Shown piece after piece: positions 45,928-55,318 of a stretch of DNA of 64,000 bases; the stretch's first letter is position 1, and each line of letters starts with the position of its first letter. The translations under genes were made by a program, and so were the position numbers. Location of the stretch: the NCBI GenBank assembly GCA_051747265.1, contig JBNJFY010000004.1:310001-374000 (forward strand). The letters run 5' to 3'. This stretch comes from JBNJFY01 sp051747265 (GTDB lineage: Bacteria > Bacteroidota > Rhodothermia > Balneolales > Balneolaceae). Under the pieces are notes generated by a model. The model did no database searches. It was not told where the DNA came from and worked only from the letters and a program-made list of their open reading frames with translations.

Positions 45928-48243
45928 TTATTCCATGACCCGTAACTTAGCCACGCGCAGCATAAGCTTCTTTTGACCATGTTTCTTAAAGAATACAACG
46001 ACTTTGGAATTATGGTCGTGCCCGATACGCTGCAGAATTTTCCCGGGTCCAAACTTGGGATGCTCCACTTGGACGCCAGGTTGGAACGGATCTCCATCTG
46101 GGGAATCATATTCGATATGCATTCCCCCGTTGTTGGATGACGATTGGGATGTTGACCGGTGGGAGGTCTTCCAATCATACTCAATCTCATAACCTGGCGA
46201 GGAATCATGGGGAGACGTCCCCACGGAAGAGGAGAAGCGATCTTGATCTTTCTGTTGGATAGTAGCCCCGGTTTCAGTACGCACCACACCCGGATCCACC
46301 TCATCCAAGAAGCGAGAACGAGCCTTGCGTTCTTCTTTACCAAATTTATATCGGTTAGCCGCGTAGCTGAAAAACAATTTTTGCTCAGCCCGAGTTACGG
46401 CCACATAAAACAACCGCCGTTCTTCCTCAATATCCGCTTCCTCACCATTGCGTCCCCCCATGGGGAAGAGGTTTTCCTCTAAGCCCACAATGAATACGCA
46501 AGGGAATTCCAGACCCTTAGAGGCATGGACCGTCATCATGGTTACCGCCGGCTTATCCTCATCGTATTTGTCCGAATCGGTAATCAAACTGATTTCCTGG
46601 AGAAACGAGCTTAATTTGGGGTTCTTATTGCTATTTTCGTAGAAGGCTATCGCGTTTTGAAGTTCCAGTACGTTCTCACGCCGAGCCATCGATTTGGGGG
46701 TGTTTTCATCCACCAGGGCTTTCATATACCCTGACTTTTCCAGAACGTGTTTGGTTACCTCAGAAAGCGATTTGCCCTCACCCAGCTCTTTTTTGAGTGA
46801 TTCGATCATCTCCACAAACTCACCCACGCGATTCTTGGCGGGTTTGTAGATTTCGGTCTCATCAACATGCTTCAGAATCTCCCACAGAGGTTGGTCTTCC
46901 TCACGGGCTCGAGCCAGTAAATCGTGAATGGATTTGTTCCCAATTCCCCGAGAGGGAGTGTTGATAATACGCAACAGATTGGCCTCATCATGTGGATTGA
47001 CCAGTAACGTCAGATAGCCCAAGACATCCTTAATCTCCTTGCGTTGATAGAAGGAGAGCCCGCCCACTAGTTGATAGCGAACGCCCTTGCGACGGAAGGC
47101 TTCTTCAAACACCCGACTCTGATAGTTGGTCCGGAAGAGAATAGCCATATCATTGTATTCATAGCCCTCTTGCATACGCAGAGTTTGAATATAATTAGCT
47201 ACCCGGTTGGCCTCATCACGTTCATCGTAGTTTTCCAACAGGGTAATGGTGTCGCCCATGGCATTTTCTGTCCACAGGGTCTTCTCTAGCTGTTTCTCGT
47301 TGCGCTTAATGATGGAATCAGCACACTGCAAAATAGACTTGGTGGAGCGATAATTTTGTTCCAGGGGAACTTCATGAGCATGGGGATAATCCTCCTTAAA
47401 ATTGAGAATATTGGTGATATCCGCCCCTCGAAAAGAGTAGATGCTCTGCGCGTCATCGCCTACCACACTCAGGTTCTCATATTTGCTGGCCAGCATATTG
47501 GTCACTTTGTACTGGGCGTGGTTGGTATCCTGATACTCATCGATAAGGATATATTTGAAGCGCTCCTGATACTTTTCCAGTACTTCTTTATGGTCCCGGA
47601 ACAGCTCAATCGGTTTCACCAATAGATCATCAAAATCCATGGCGTTCAGATTGCGCAGACGCTCCGAATAGATTTTGTACACTTGAGCGGTGATATCATC
47701 CAGCGTACTGTTGATAAACCGCTTTTGGTAGTGATCCGGATAGATCAGCTGATTTTTAGCGTCGCTGATTTTATTTCGGATGATCCGCGGTTTTACCTCC
47801 TTGGGATCGTGACCGATTTCTCGCAATATCTGCTTGATCACCGCCTCGGAGTCATCGGTGTCGTAGATAGAGAAGTTGGTGTCAAAACCGATACGATCCG
47901 CTTCAAACCGTAAGATTTTGGAAAACACCGAGTGAAATGTCCCCATCCAAAGTTGACGAGCCGCGTCTCCAATCAACTCCTGAATCCGCTCCTTCATTTC
48001 CCGCGCGGCCTTATTGGTAAACGTTAACGCCAAAATCTCCTTGGGATGCGCTTTATTTTGATTCAGCAAATAAGCAATCCGGTAGGTGAGTACCCGTGTT
48101 TTACCACTGCCCGCCCCGGCGATAATCAAGATAGGTCCGTCGGTGTGAGTCACCGCCTCCCGCTGGCGATCATTCAGGTCAGCCAGGAAATCCGGTTGAC
48201 CCTGTGGGCTCGGTTGGTCATTGGATAGTGAAAACGTACGCAT
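45928..48243 (-). CDS. UvrD/PcrA-type DNA helicase
   Basis: A 771-residue superfamily 1A 3'-5' helicase with the full motif set: Q-motif LNDRQREAV, Walker A AGAGSGKTRVLTYRIAYL, DEYQDTN (motif II), VVGDDAQSIYSFRGA (III), EQNYRST (IV), TMMTVHASKGLEF (V) and VAVTRAEQKLFF (VI). It takes part in repair and clearing of replication blocks. The C-terminus has the PcrA-like tail with a Tudor-like fold (PGVQVEHPKFGPGKILQRIG). PcrA and UvrD names both fit. Confidence 0.95.
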   Translation of the reverse strand: MRTFSLSNDQPSPQGQPDFLADLNDRQREAVTHTDGPILIIAGAGSGKTRVLTYRIAYLLNQNKAHPKEILALTFTNKAAREMKERIQELIGDAARQLWMGTFHSVFSKILRFEADRIGFDTNFSIYDTDDSEAVIKQILREIGHDPKEVKPRIIRNKISDAKNQLIYPDHYQKRFINSTLDDITAQVYKIYSERLRNLNAMDFDDLLVKPIELFRDHKEVLEKYQERFKYILIDEYQDTNHAQYKVTNMLASKYENLSVVGDDAQSIYSFRGADITNILNFKEDYPHAHEVPLEQNYRSTKSILQCADSIIKRNEKQLEKTLWTENAMGDTITLLENYDERDEANRVANYIQTLRMQEGYEYNDMAILFRTNYQSRVFEEAFRRKGVRYQLVGGLSFYQRKEIKDVLGYLTLLVNPHDEANLLRIINTPSRGIGNKSIHDLLARAREEDQPLWEILKHVDETEIYKPAKNRVGEFVEMIESLKKELGEGKSLSEVTKHVLEKSGYMKALVDENTPKSMARRENVLELQNAIAFYENSNKNPKLSSFLQEISLITDSDKYDEDKPAVTMMTVHASKGLEFPCVFIVGLEENLFPMGGRNGEEADIEEERRLFYVAVTRAEQKLFFSYAANRYKFGKEERKARSRFLDEVDPGVVRTETGATIQQKDQDRFSSSVGTSPHDSSPGYEIEYDWKTSHRSTSQSSSNNGGMHIEYDSPDGDPFQPGVQVEHPKFGPGKILQRIGHDHNSKVVVFFKKHGQKKLMLRVAKLRVME

Positions 48244-48322
48244 GAGAAAATGGCGTTGAATGAATTAGCAAGCTAACCCGATCTTGTGTAAAGGCTGCTA
48301 TTAGATTTCTAAATGGATATAA

Positions 48323-48444
48323 GGTTATTAGTTAATAATTATTAGGGGCTCAGTGGCAAATCCAAAGATTCAGCTAATGTTTGATTTTCAATTAAATGTC
48401 TATGAGATATGCCATCAGCATGAGGTTCCTAATAACTAATAACC
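48323..48444. repeat. 122-bp segment bounded by a 12-bp inverted repeat (possible MITE remnant)
   Basis: GGTTATTAGTTA (48323-48334) and its exact complement TAACTAATAACC (48433-48444) bound an AT-rich, non-coding stretch between valS and uvrD. The left arm carries an additional ATAATTATTAGG that partly repeats the same pattern. It may be a small non-autonomous element or a transcript hairpin. Both arms are low-complexity, so chance is possible. Confidence 0.3.
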
Positions 48445-48457
48445 ATGAACGAACTCC

Positions 48458-51139
48458 CTAGCTGAAGTCTTTCAGAATGTCGTGGAGTTTTTCCAGATTG
48501 GTTTCGGTGTCTCGTTTTTTCTGGCGTTCCCGCTCGACCACCTCTTCAGGGGCATTATTAACGAAACCCTCATTATTTAGCTTGCCCTGAACAGATTTTA
48601 AGAAACCTTCCAGACGTTTAATCTCTTTCTGGATCCGTTGTTTTTCTTTTTCAAAATCAATGACCCCTTCCAGCGGAACATATACTTCGTTGCCTTCCAC
48701 AACAGCAGAAGCTGAAGCGGATGGTTTTTCGGTATCCGTGGCCACCTCAAAGTCAGCGATGGTTTCCAAGCGACGGAACATCCATTCGTTTTCAGAAAGA
48801 ATGTCCACCATCTCATTATTGGCTGCCTTGAAGTGCAGATTCAACGGTTCGTTGGGGGAGATATTCATTTCGGCCCGAATATTTCGGATCGAAGATATCA
48901 AGCGCTGCACCACCTTAAAGTGATCCACATCCTCATCGCGATCAAACTGCTCCTCATATTCTGGCCAAGCAGCGGTAATAATGGCTTCTTCGACCGAACG
49001 CTCCCGCATGGTTTGCCAAATTTCCTCGCTGAGGAACGGCATGAACGGTTGCAGTAACTTAAGCAACTGCTCAAAAATGACCAGTGCTCGCTCCAGACGC
49101 TCTTTAGGAATATTGACACCGGCTTCATCAGCTTTGATCAGTTCGATGTACCAGTCGCAGAAATCATCCCAAATCAGGGAATAGATTTTACGCAACGCTT
49201 CGTTGATACGGAATTTGTCAAAGTCATCGTTCATGGCTTTGACCGTTTGGTGCAGACGCGCCATCATCCAACGATCGGCCAGATTATCTTCATCAATCCG
49301 CAGCTCGGGACTATACTCTTCGCCCTCTTCCATGTTCATAGCCAGGAAGCGGAAGGCATTCCAGATTTTATTAGCAAAATTTCGCCCCTGCTCGCAAAGT
49401 TGCTCCTCAAACAGTAAATCGTTTCCGGCCGGAGAGGAGAACAGCATACCCACACGCACGCCATCCGCACCATACTGTTCAATCAGTTTGATCGGATCCG
49501 GCGAGTTACCCAGCGACTTAGACATTTTGCGTCGCTGATTGTCTCGCACAATTCCGGTGTAGTAGACATTGCTGAACGGTTTTTCGTCGCGGAAGTAGTA
49601 TCCGGCGATAATCATCCGGGCCACCCAGAAGAACATGATTTCCGGCGCGGTAACCAGGTCATTAGTGGGATAGTAGTAGTTAATTTCTTCATTATCGGGA
49701 TCTTCCATACCATCAAACACGGTGATGGGCCAGAGCCAGGAAGAGAACCAGGTATCCAGCACATCTTCGTCTTGGTTGAGATCGTGGGCAGTTAAATCTT
49801 TCCCGGATTTTTTCTGAGCCTTGCCCAGGGCTTCTTCGGCGGTTTTGGCAATCACATAGTCATCTTTGCCCTCACCGTAGTACCAAGCCGGGATACGCTG
49901 CCCCCACCACAATTGGCGCGAAATACACCAGTCGCGGATGTTTTCCATCCAGTGGCGATAGGAGTTTTTAAACTTGGCCGGATGAAAGGCAACATTGTCG
50001 TTCATTACATTTTCCAGAGCGGGCTTGGCCAACTCGTCCATCCGACAGAACCACTGCAGAGATAACCGCGGCTCAATCACGGCATCGGTTCGCTCGGAAT
50101 AGCCCACCTTGTTTTGAATCTCTTCGGTCTCCACCAAGTGGTTGGTGTCATCCAGTTTCTTAGTAATCGCCTTTCGGGCTTCAAAACGATCCATGCCCAC
50201 AAATAGCTGAGCTTCTTCGCTGAGCGTACCATCGGCATTGAGCATATCGATGATTTCCAGCCCATGTTTTTTACCCAAATTGTAATCATTCTCATCATGA
50301 GCGGGGGTGATCTTCAAGCACCCGGTTCCGAACTCCGGATCCACATACTCATCGGCTATAATGGGAACTTCACGTTCAACCAAGGGGACGAACGCCTTTT
50401 TGCCAATCAGATCTTGGTAGCGTTCATCATCAGGATGCACACAGATAGCCGTATCAGCCAAAATGGTTTCCGGGCGAGTGGTGGCGATGGTAACGTATCC
50501 CTCGTCATCCTTTAACTTGTAGCGAACATGATACAGCTTGGAATTGACTTCGCGGTGAACTACTTCTTCATCGGAAAGCGCGGTTTGGGCTTCCGGATCC
50601 CAGTTAATCATCCGTTTGCCGCGATAGATATAGCCATCCTCATACAGCTGAATGAAGCAGTCAATGACCGAATCATACAATTTCTCTTCCAGGGTGAACC
50701 GGGTACGCTTCCAATCGCAAGAGGCGCCCAGTTTCTTTAGTTGCTGGAGAATGATGCCGCCGTGCTCTTCGGTCCACTCCCACGCATGATCCAAAAACTC
50801 ATCGCGCGTCAAATCGGCCTTGGTAATACCTTGCTTGCGGAGCTTATTAACCACTTTCGCTTCCGTGGCAATAGAGGCATGATCCGTTCCGGGAACCCAA
50901 CAGGCATTTTTGCCCAGCATACGAGCTCGACGTACCAGTACGTCCTGAATAGTATTATTGAGCATGTGACCCATGTGGAGTACTCCGGTCACATTGGGAG
51001 GGGGGATGACCACCGTATAAGGTTCGCGATCATCCGGTTCAGAGTGAAAAAATCCATGTTCCTCCCAGAAAGAGTACCATCGATCTTCGGCTTTTCCGGG
51101 TTCGTATTGTTTGGGCAGATCAGACAGTGTTGTACTCAC
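48458..51139 (-). CDS. valS: Valyl-tRNA synthetase
   Basis: An 893-residue class I aminoacyl-tRNA synthetase. It shows the HIGH motif as PPPNVTGVLHMGHMLN, the KMSKS motif as RRKMSKSLGNSPDP, and the CP1 editing insert (TTRPETILADTAICVHP, then KITPAHDENDYNLGKKHGL). The DWCISRQLWWGQRIPAW block is typical of ValS. A C-terminal coiled coil (about 835-890, EKEKQRIQKEIKRLEGFL) binds tRNA. The length is normal for the Bacteroidota form. Confidence 0.97.
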   Translation of the reverse strand: MSTTLSDLPKQYEPGKAEDRWYSFWEEHGFFHSEPDDREPYTVVIPPPNVTGVLHMGHMLNNTIQDVLVRRARMLGKNACWVPGTDHASIATEAKVVNKLRKQGITKADLTRDEFLDHAWEWTEEHGGIILQQLKKLGASCDWKRTRFTLEEKLYDSVIDCFIQLYEDGYIYRGKRMINWDPEAQTALSDEEVVHREVNSKLYHVRYKLKDDEGYVTIATTRPETILADTAICVHPDDERYQDLIGKKAFVPLVEREVPIIADEYVDPEFGTGCLKITPAHDENDYNLGKKHGLEIIDMLNADGTLSEEAQLFVGMDRFEARKAITKKLDDTNHLVETEEIQNKVGYSERTDAVIEPRLSLQWFCRMDELAKPALENVMNDNVAFHPAKFKNSYRHWMENIRDWCISRQLWWGQRIPAWYYGEGKDDYVIAKTAEEALGKAQKKSGKDLTAHDLNQDEDVLDTWFSSWLWPITVFDGMEDPDNEEINYYYPTNDLVTAPEIMFFWVARMIIAGYYFRDEKPFSNVYYTGIVRDNQRRKMSKSLGNSPDPIKLIEQYGADGVRVGMLFSSPAGNDLLFEEQLCEQGRNFANKIWNAFRFLAMNMEEGEEYSPELRIDEDNLADRWMMARLHQTVKAMNDDFDKFRINEALRKIYSLIWDDFCDWYIELIKADEAGVNIPKERLERALVIFEQLLKLLQPFMPFLSEEIWQTMRERSVEEAIITAAWPEYEEQFDRDEDVDHFKVVQRLISSIRNIRAEMNISPNEPLNLHFKAANNEMVDILSENEWMFRRLETIADFEVATDTEKPSASASAVVEGNEVYVPLEGVIDFEKEKQRIQKEIKRLEGFLKSVQGKLNNEGFVNNAPEEVVERERQKKRDTETNLEKLHDILKDFS

Positions 51140-51236
51140 GATAAATGTGGTGCTCTAGTGTATTGCAGTGAATTTGTGTGGTTATAAGCGGACTGCTGTT
51201 AGCTGGTGGTGCACAGCAGCCCGTTCTCAGAATCGG

Positions 51237-52562
51237 TTACTTCACCCGTTTCATGCGAACGCCGAAGTGGCCATCGGTGTGATGTTTGTGCGGGAAGGTT
51301 TGATAGGCCATTCCATCTTGGAATAGCACTTCATCAGGCACATACCCGTCCAAGCTTTCCAGCTCAAAATTATCATGGCGATCGAGGAATGCTTGTACCT
51401 GATCCCAGTTTTCCTCGGTTTCCAGCGAGCAGGTTGAATAAACCAGACGCCCCCCTTTTTTGACCATCTGGGCCGAGGCGTCCAGTAATTCTTTTTGAAG
51501 CTCAACCATATCTTCCAACTCTTCGGGAGTTCGTCTCCAACGCAGGTCGGCACGTTTGGCCAGCACACCAGTGCCTGTACATGGGGCATCCAGAAGAATG
51601 CCATCCGCTTCATCGGCCTCCAAATCACGTACATCGGCACCACGGATTTTGATGTTCTCGGCTTGACAGTTCAGCGCATTCTCGGAAAGCTTGGTTAAGC
51701 GTTCATTAGAACTGTCCACCGCTAATACCGATCCTTCGCCGCCCATCATATCCGCAATCATAATAGATTTGGTTCCGGGAGCCGCGCAAAAATCATAGAT
51801 AGATTCGCCGGGTTGTGGATCCAGAATAGTAGGGGCAAGGCCAGCAGCTACATCTTGTATGGTGCACAGGCCTTTATCCAACCAGCCTTTAGAGATGAAG
51901 GGCTCGGTTGACTCTACGGAAAAGAACCCGGGTAACCAGTCGCTTTCTTGGAAGCCGACATCACTTTTTTCCATGCGAAGCTTAAAATACTCCGGTTTGG
52001 TTCGCAGCGTATTCAAACGCACATAGTAGTGAGGGCGCTGATTGTTGGCCTGCATCAATTGAAAGGCCTCGCGCTCTCCAAAACGTTTAACCCAACGAGC
52101 TACCAACCACTCCGGATGAGAAAAGGTAGTGGCAATCAGCTTGGTGCGATCTTTAATCTGTGGTTTGGGCAGATTCTCAGAATCGCGCTGAAGATTACGC
52201 ATAATGGCGTTGACCAAATCACCGGTACGATGCCCCATGGTTAGTTTGGCCAACTTAACAGCTTCATCGATGGCTGCGTAGTCGGGTGTGCTATCCATGA
52301 ACAGGAAGTCATACATAGCCAGACGCAGGATATTCTTCAGATTGCTTTTCATGTCATCCAAACCAACACTGGCATAGTGACCAATTAAGAAGTCGAGGTA
52401 GCTCCGTTTTCTAAAGATACCCTGAACATATTCGCGCACCTGGGCACGGTCCCGTCGATCCAAGTCATTCGCCTTATCCCAATCAAGATAGGTGTCCTCA
52501 TCAAATTGATTAAGTATTTCGACACTAACGGAGCGCGCGGTTTGTTGAATATCCACTGACAT
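51237..52562 (-). CDS. rsmB: 16S rRNA m5C967 methyltransferase RsmB-like
   Basis: A 441-residue RNA (cytosine-5)-methyltransferase. The N-terminal NusB-like domain (~1-140) is followed by the Rossmann methyltransferase: SAM loop DFCAAPGTKSIMIAD, catalytic motif IV DAPCTGTGVLAKRADLRWR and motif VI LVYSTCSLETEENWDQV with the second Cys. Start ATG 52562 gives the standard N-terminus (MSVDIQQTARSVSVEILNQF); the open frame extends further to 52640. It precedes valS by 97 bp on the same strand. Confidence 0.92.
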   Translation of the reverse strand: MSVDIQQTARSVSVEILNQFDEDTYLDWDKANDLDRRDRAQVREYVQGIFRKRSYLDFLIGHYASVGLDDMKSNLKNILRLAMYDFLFMDSTPDYAAIDEAVKLAKLTMGHRTGDLVNAIMRNLQRDSENLPKPQIKDRTKLIATTFSHPEWLVARWVKRFGEREAFQLMQANNQRPHYYVRLNTLRTKPEYFKLRMEKSDVGFQESDWLPGFFSVESTEPFISKGWLDKGLCTIQDVAAGLAPTILDPQPGESIYDFCAAPGTKSIMIADMMGGEGSVLAVDSSNERLTKLSENALNCQAENIKIRGADVRDLEADEADGILLDAPCTGTGVLAKRADLRWRRTPEELEDMVELQKELLDASAQMVKKGGRLVYSTCSLETEENWDQVQAFLDRHDNFELESLDGYVPDEVLFQDGMAYQTFPHKHHTDGHFGVRMKRVK

Positions 52563-52813
52563 GTATGTCCTTGTTTCAAAAATTAAATGTTTTCGAACCA
52601 CCAACGTAGGAATCGCGGTTTTATTAATAAATAAGGCCAACTAAGTGGCCTTGGGATCGAACGATATCCGATGAAACACGATTCTAAGTACGTAAAGGTA
52701 AATCATGGTAAAGATATAGAACTCTTCACAAATGTTCAGCTAAAGCTTGCTACTTTTAAATATGATTTTTTGAAAAAGCAGTAAGTATAGAAAACCCAAA
52801 AAATAGTGGGGTA

Positions 52814-52821
52814 TACCTTTG
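52814..52821 (+). promoter_or_regulatory. Possible Bacteroidota-type -7 promoter element of atpD
   Basis: TACCTTTG matches the Bacteroidota -7 consensus TAnnTTTG, 107 bp upstream of the chosen atpD start, in a gap with no gene. I did not find a TTTG -33 element at the usual distance, so this is a weak prediction. Confidence 0.3.
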
Positions 52822-52927
52822 CTTTTACACCGGGAAATGAATAATTTCAGTCGCTTTCGAAGACAGCAGGAATCTGTTGCTAGATTATCGGAATCTCAGT
52901 TCAACATCTAATAGACAAAAACATAGA

Positions 52928-54424
52928 ATGAACACAGGAACCGTAGCCCAGATTATTGGTCCAGTAGTAGACGTTGATTTTAACGACGGCGAGCTACCCC
53001 CGGTATTAAACGCTTTGTACATCGATATGGAAGATGGCAGTCGTTTGTATCTCGAGGTTGCTCAGCACCTTGGTGAAAATCGCGTGCGTACTATCGCTAT
53101 GGACTCTACGGACGGATTGGTCCGTGAAACGAACGTAGTAGACACCGGCGCACCTATTTCCATGCCGGTAGGAGAGAGTATTCGTGGTCGCCTCTTTAAT
53201 GTAGTAGGAGAGGTTATTGATGGTATTGAAGCTCCTGATACTGATGAAAAACAACCTATCCACAAGTCAGCCCCTAGTTTTGAAGAGCTGGCTACCTCAA
53301 CCGAGATGCTGGAAACGGGGATTAAGGTTATCGACTTGCTTTGCCCGTACGCCAAAGGTGGTAAAACCGGACTGTTTGGTGGTGCCGGCGTAGGTAAAAC
53401 CGTATTGATTCAGGAGTTGATCAACAACATTGCTAAAGGGCACGGTGGTTTATCCGTTTTCGCCGGTGTTGGTGAGCGTACACGTGAGGGTAATGACTTA
53501 ATGCGTGAGATGCTGGACGCCGGTATTATTGATTACGGTGAAGAATTTAAAAAATCCATGGATGAAGGCGGATGGGATCTGTCTACAGTGGATATGGACA
53601 AACTTAAAAGTTCCAAGGCAACCTTCGTTTTTGGTCAGATGAACGAGCCTCCAGGGGCGCGTGCACGAGTGGCATTGTCTGGGCTGACCATCGCTGAATA
53701 CTTCCGCGATGAGATTTCCAGCGATATTCTCTTGTTCATTGATAATATTTTCCGATTTACTCAGGCTGGTTCTGAGGTATCTGCGTTGCTCGGTCGTATG
53801 CCGTCAGCGGTAGGGTACCAACCGACCTTGGCTTCTGAGATGGGAGACTTGCAGGAACGTATTACTTCTACTAAAGACGGGTCCATTACTTCCGTACAGG
53901 CGGTATATGTACCTGCGGATGACTTGACGGACCCTGCTCCGGCGACCACATTTTCTCACTTGGATGCGACCACGGTATTGAGTCGTGCGTTGACACAGAT
54001 TGGTATTTATCCTGCTGTGGACCCGCTGGATTCAACCTCTCGTATTTTGGATCCACACGTAGTTGGTGAAGAGCATTACAAAGTAGCCCAAGGAGTGACC
54101 GAGATTCTGCAGAAGTATAAAGACTTGCAGGATATCATTGCTATTCTGGGTATGGATGAACTTTCTGATGAAGATAAGACGATTGTAGCGCGTGCTCGAC
54201 GCATCCAGCGTTACTTGAGTCAGAATTTCCACGTTGCTGAGCAGTTCACCGGTCAACCGGGTGTGTATGTGAAGGTGGAAGACACCATCAAAGGCTTCAA
54301 GAAAATTCTGGATGGCGAATTGGATCACTTACCTGAAAATGCATTCTACATGGTGGGTACCATCGATGAAGCCATTGAGAAAGGTGAGAAGTTGTTGGAA
54401 GAGGAAGCTGAATTAGAAGCGTAA
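52928..54424 (+). CDS. atpD: F1F0 ATP synthase subunit beta
   Basis: A 498-residue catalytic beta subunit of F1. It has Walker A GGAGVGKTVLIQELI, Walker B ILLFIDNIFRFTQAG, the catalytic region GVGERTREGNDL, and the DELSEED-like loop DELSDEDKT. ATG 52928 (MNTGTVAQIIGPVVDVDF) matches the conserved N-terminus; the frame is open to 52877. atpC follows after 55 bp and a terminator closes the pair. The other F1F0 genes are not in the window, a split typical of Bacteroidota. Confidence 0.97.
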   Translation: MNTGTVAQIIGPVVDVDFNDGELPPVLNALYIDMEDGSRLYLEVAQHLGENRVRTIAMDSTDGLVRETNVVDTGAPISMPVGESIRGRLFNVVGEVIDGIEAPDTDEKQPIHKSAPSFEELATSTEMLETGIKVIDLLCPYAKGGKTGLFGGAGVGKTVLIQELINNIAKGHGGLSVFAGVGERTREGNDLMREMLDAGIIDYGEEFKKSMDEGGWDLSTVDMDKLKSSKATFVFGQMNEPPGARARVALSGLTIAEYFRDEISSDILLFIDNIFRFTQAGSEVSALLGRMPSAVGYQPTLASEMGDLQERITSTKDGSITSVQAVYVPADDLTDPAPATTFSHLDATTVLSRALTQIGIYPAVDPLDSTSRILDPHVVGEEHYKVAQGVTEILQKYKDLQDIIAILGMDELSDEDKTIVARARRIQRYLSQNFHVAEQFTGQPGVYVKVEDTIKGFKKILDGELDHLPENAFYMVGTIDEAIEKGEKLLEEEAELEA

Positions 54425-54479
54425 GCTGACTTATTCAACACTACGATACTACAATTCAAATTCTCAAGCATGTAGCTGA

Positions 54480-54875
54480 ATGAATACTTTTGAAGCTCAA
54501 ATACTGACCCCGAACGGATCCTTGTTTGACGATGAGGTAGTGGGTGTTCAAGTGCCCGGAGCACAAGGTGGCTTTGAGGTGAAGGTCAACCACGCTAGCA
54601 TTGTTTCCGCTTTGGATATCGGACGTGTTCGTGTTCGTCGTTCGGATAATAGCGAAGAACTGTTCGCCGTGAGTGGCGGATTTGTGGAAGTTAATGACAA
54701 TAAGCTGACTCTTTTAGCGGAATCAGCGGAGTCTAGAAGTGATATTGATGTTCAGCGAGCACAGGAAGCGCGTGATCGCGCCTTGGATCATCTGAATGAA
54801 AAGGATGTAGATAAGGAGCGAGCCCGAAAAGCACTACAACGTGCTAATAATCGTCTTTCCATTGCGGAAGGGTAA
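54480..54875 (+). CDS. atpC: F1F0 ATP synthase subunit epsilon
   Basis: A 131-residue epsilon subunit of the F1 central stalk. The N-terminal beta-sandwich (MNTFEAQILTPNGSLFDDEVVGVQVPGAQG, with EVKVNHASIVSALDIG) is followed by the short C-terminal helical pair rich in Ala/Arg/Asp. It couples rotation to catalysis and inhibits reverse hydrolysis. It is the second gene of the atpDC operon. Confidence 0.93.
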   Translation: MNTFEAQILTPNGSLFDDEVVGVQVPGAQGGFEVKVNHASIVSALDIGRVRVRRSDNSEELFAVSGGFVEVNDNKLTLLAESAESRSDIDVQRAQEARDRALDHLNEKDVDKERARKALQRANNRLSIAEG

Positions 54876-54929
54876 TAACGGGTTCTACGTTTTTCTGCGT
54901 TGAACGGAACTGAGTATTCCGACTTATTG

Positions 54930-54965
54930 AAGCGACTGTCTCTAGCGAGGCAGTCGCTTTTTTTA
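54930..54965 (+). terminator. Intrinsic terminator of atpDC
   Basis: The arms AAGCGACTG (54930-54938) and CAGTCGCTT (54951-54959) are followed by a T run, 55 bp after the atpC stop. Confidence 0.88.
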
Positions 54966-55256
54966 TTAGTGGTGGAATTGAAATTAATAACTGCAACTAG
55001 GGGACTTATATAAAATAGGCAAATTGTTTTGCTCCCTAGTAGTGTCCCAGTTCCAGGAGCAAGATTAATGGCTGCGTATTCTTTGCTATTTGGGTCATGT
55101 GATAATTGCAGAAAAGTCTTATTTGTAAATACCGGTTAGTGAGAATGCCTGATAAGGCTATGGGTGAGGGTAGGAAAGTAGGTTATTGATAGCATTAATA
55201 GATGGTAGCCCAATATGAAGAGTGCGATTTATCTAGTTGTAAAAGCCATTAACATT
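54966..55256. other. Non-coding spacer between atpDC and the REP/RAYT cluster
   Basis: No reading frame with codon signs of a gene is seen. The only structure is one degenerate REP-like palindrome at 55029-55062; the rest is AT-rich spacer. Confidence 0.5.
55029..55062. repeat. Degenerate REP-like palindrome
   Basis: TTGCTCC (55029-55035) and GGAGCAA (55056-55062) match the outer arms of the REP family seen downstream, but the loop differs and the CTAC block is not at its usual place. It is probably a decayed copy. Confidence 0.4.
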
Positions 55257-55293
55257 ATAGCTCCTGGAAGCGAGGACTCTACACAGGAGCTAT
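55257..55293. repeat. REP-like palindrome, full copy 1
   Basis: The arms ATAGCTCCTG (55257-55266) and CAGGAGCTAT (55284-55293) surround the family loop GAAGCGAGGACTCTACA, which includes CTAC. Flank bases differ from the AATTGC type but pair with each other, a compensatory change that supports selection on structure. Confidence 0.8.
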
Positions 55294-55298
55294 TAATT

Positions 55299-55318
55299 GA
55301 CGCTACTCAGGAGCTATT
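55299..55318. repeat. REP half copy overlapping the RAYT stop codon
   Basis: GACGCTACTCAGGAGCTATT repeats the 3' half of the palindrome. The RAYT gene ends inside it, and the last codons (Asn-Ser-Ser-stop) are read from the repeat. Confidence 0.7.
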
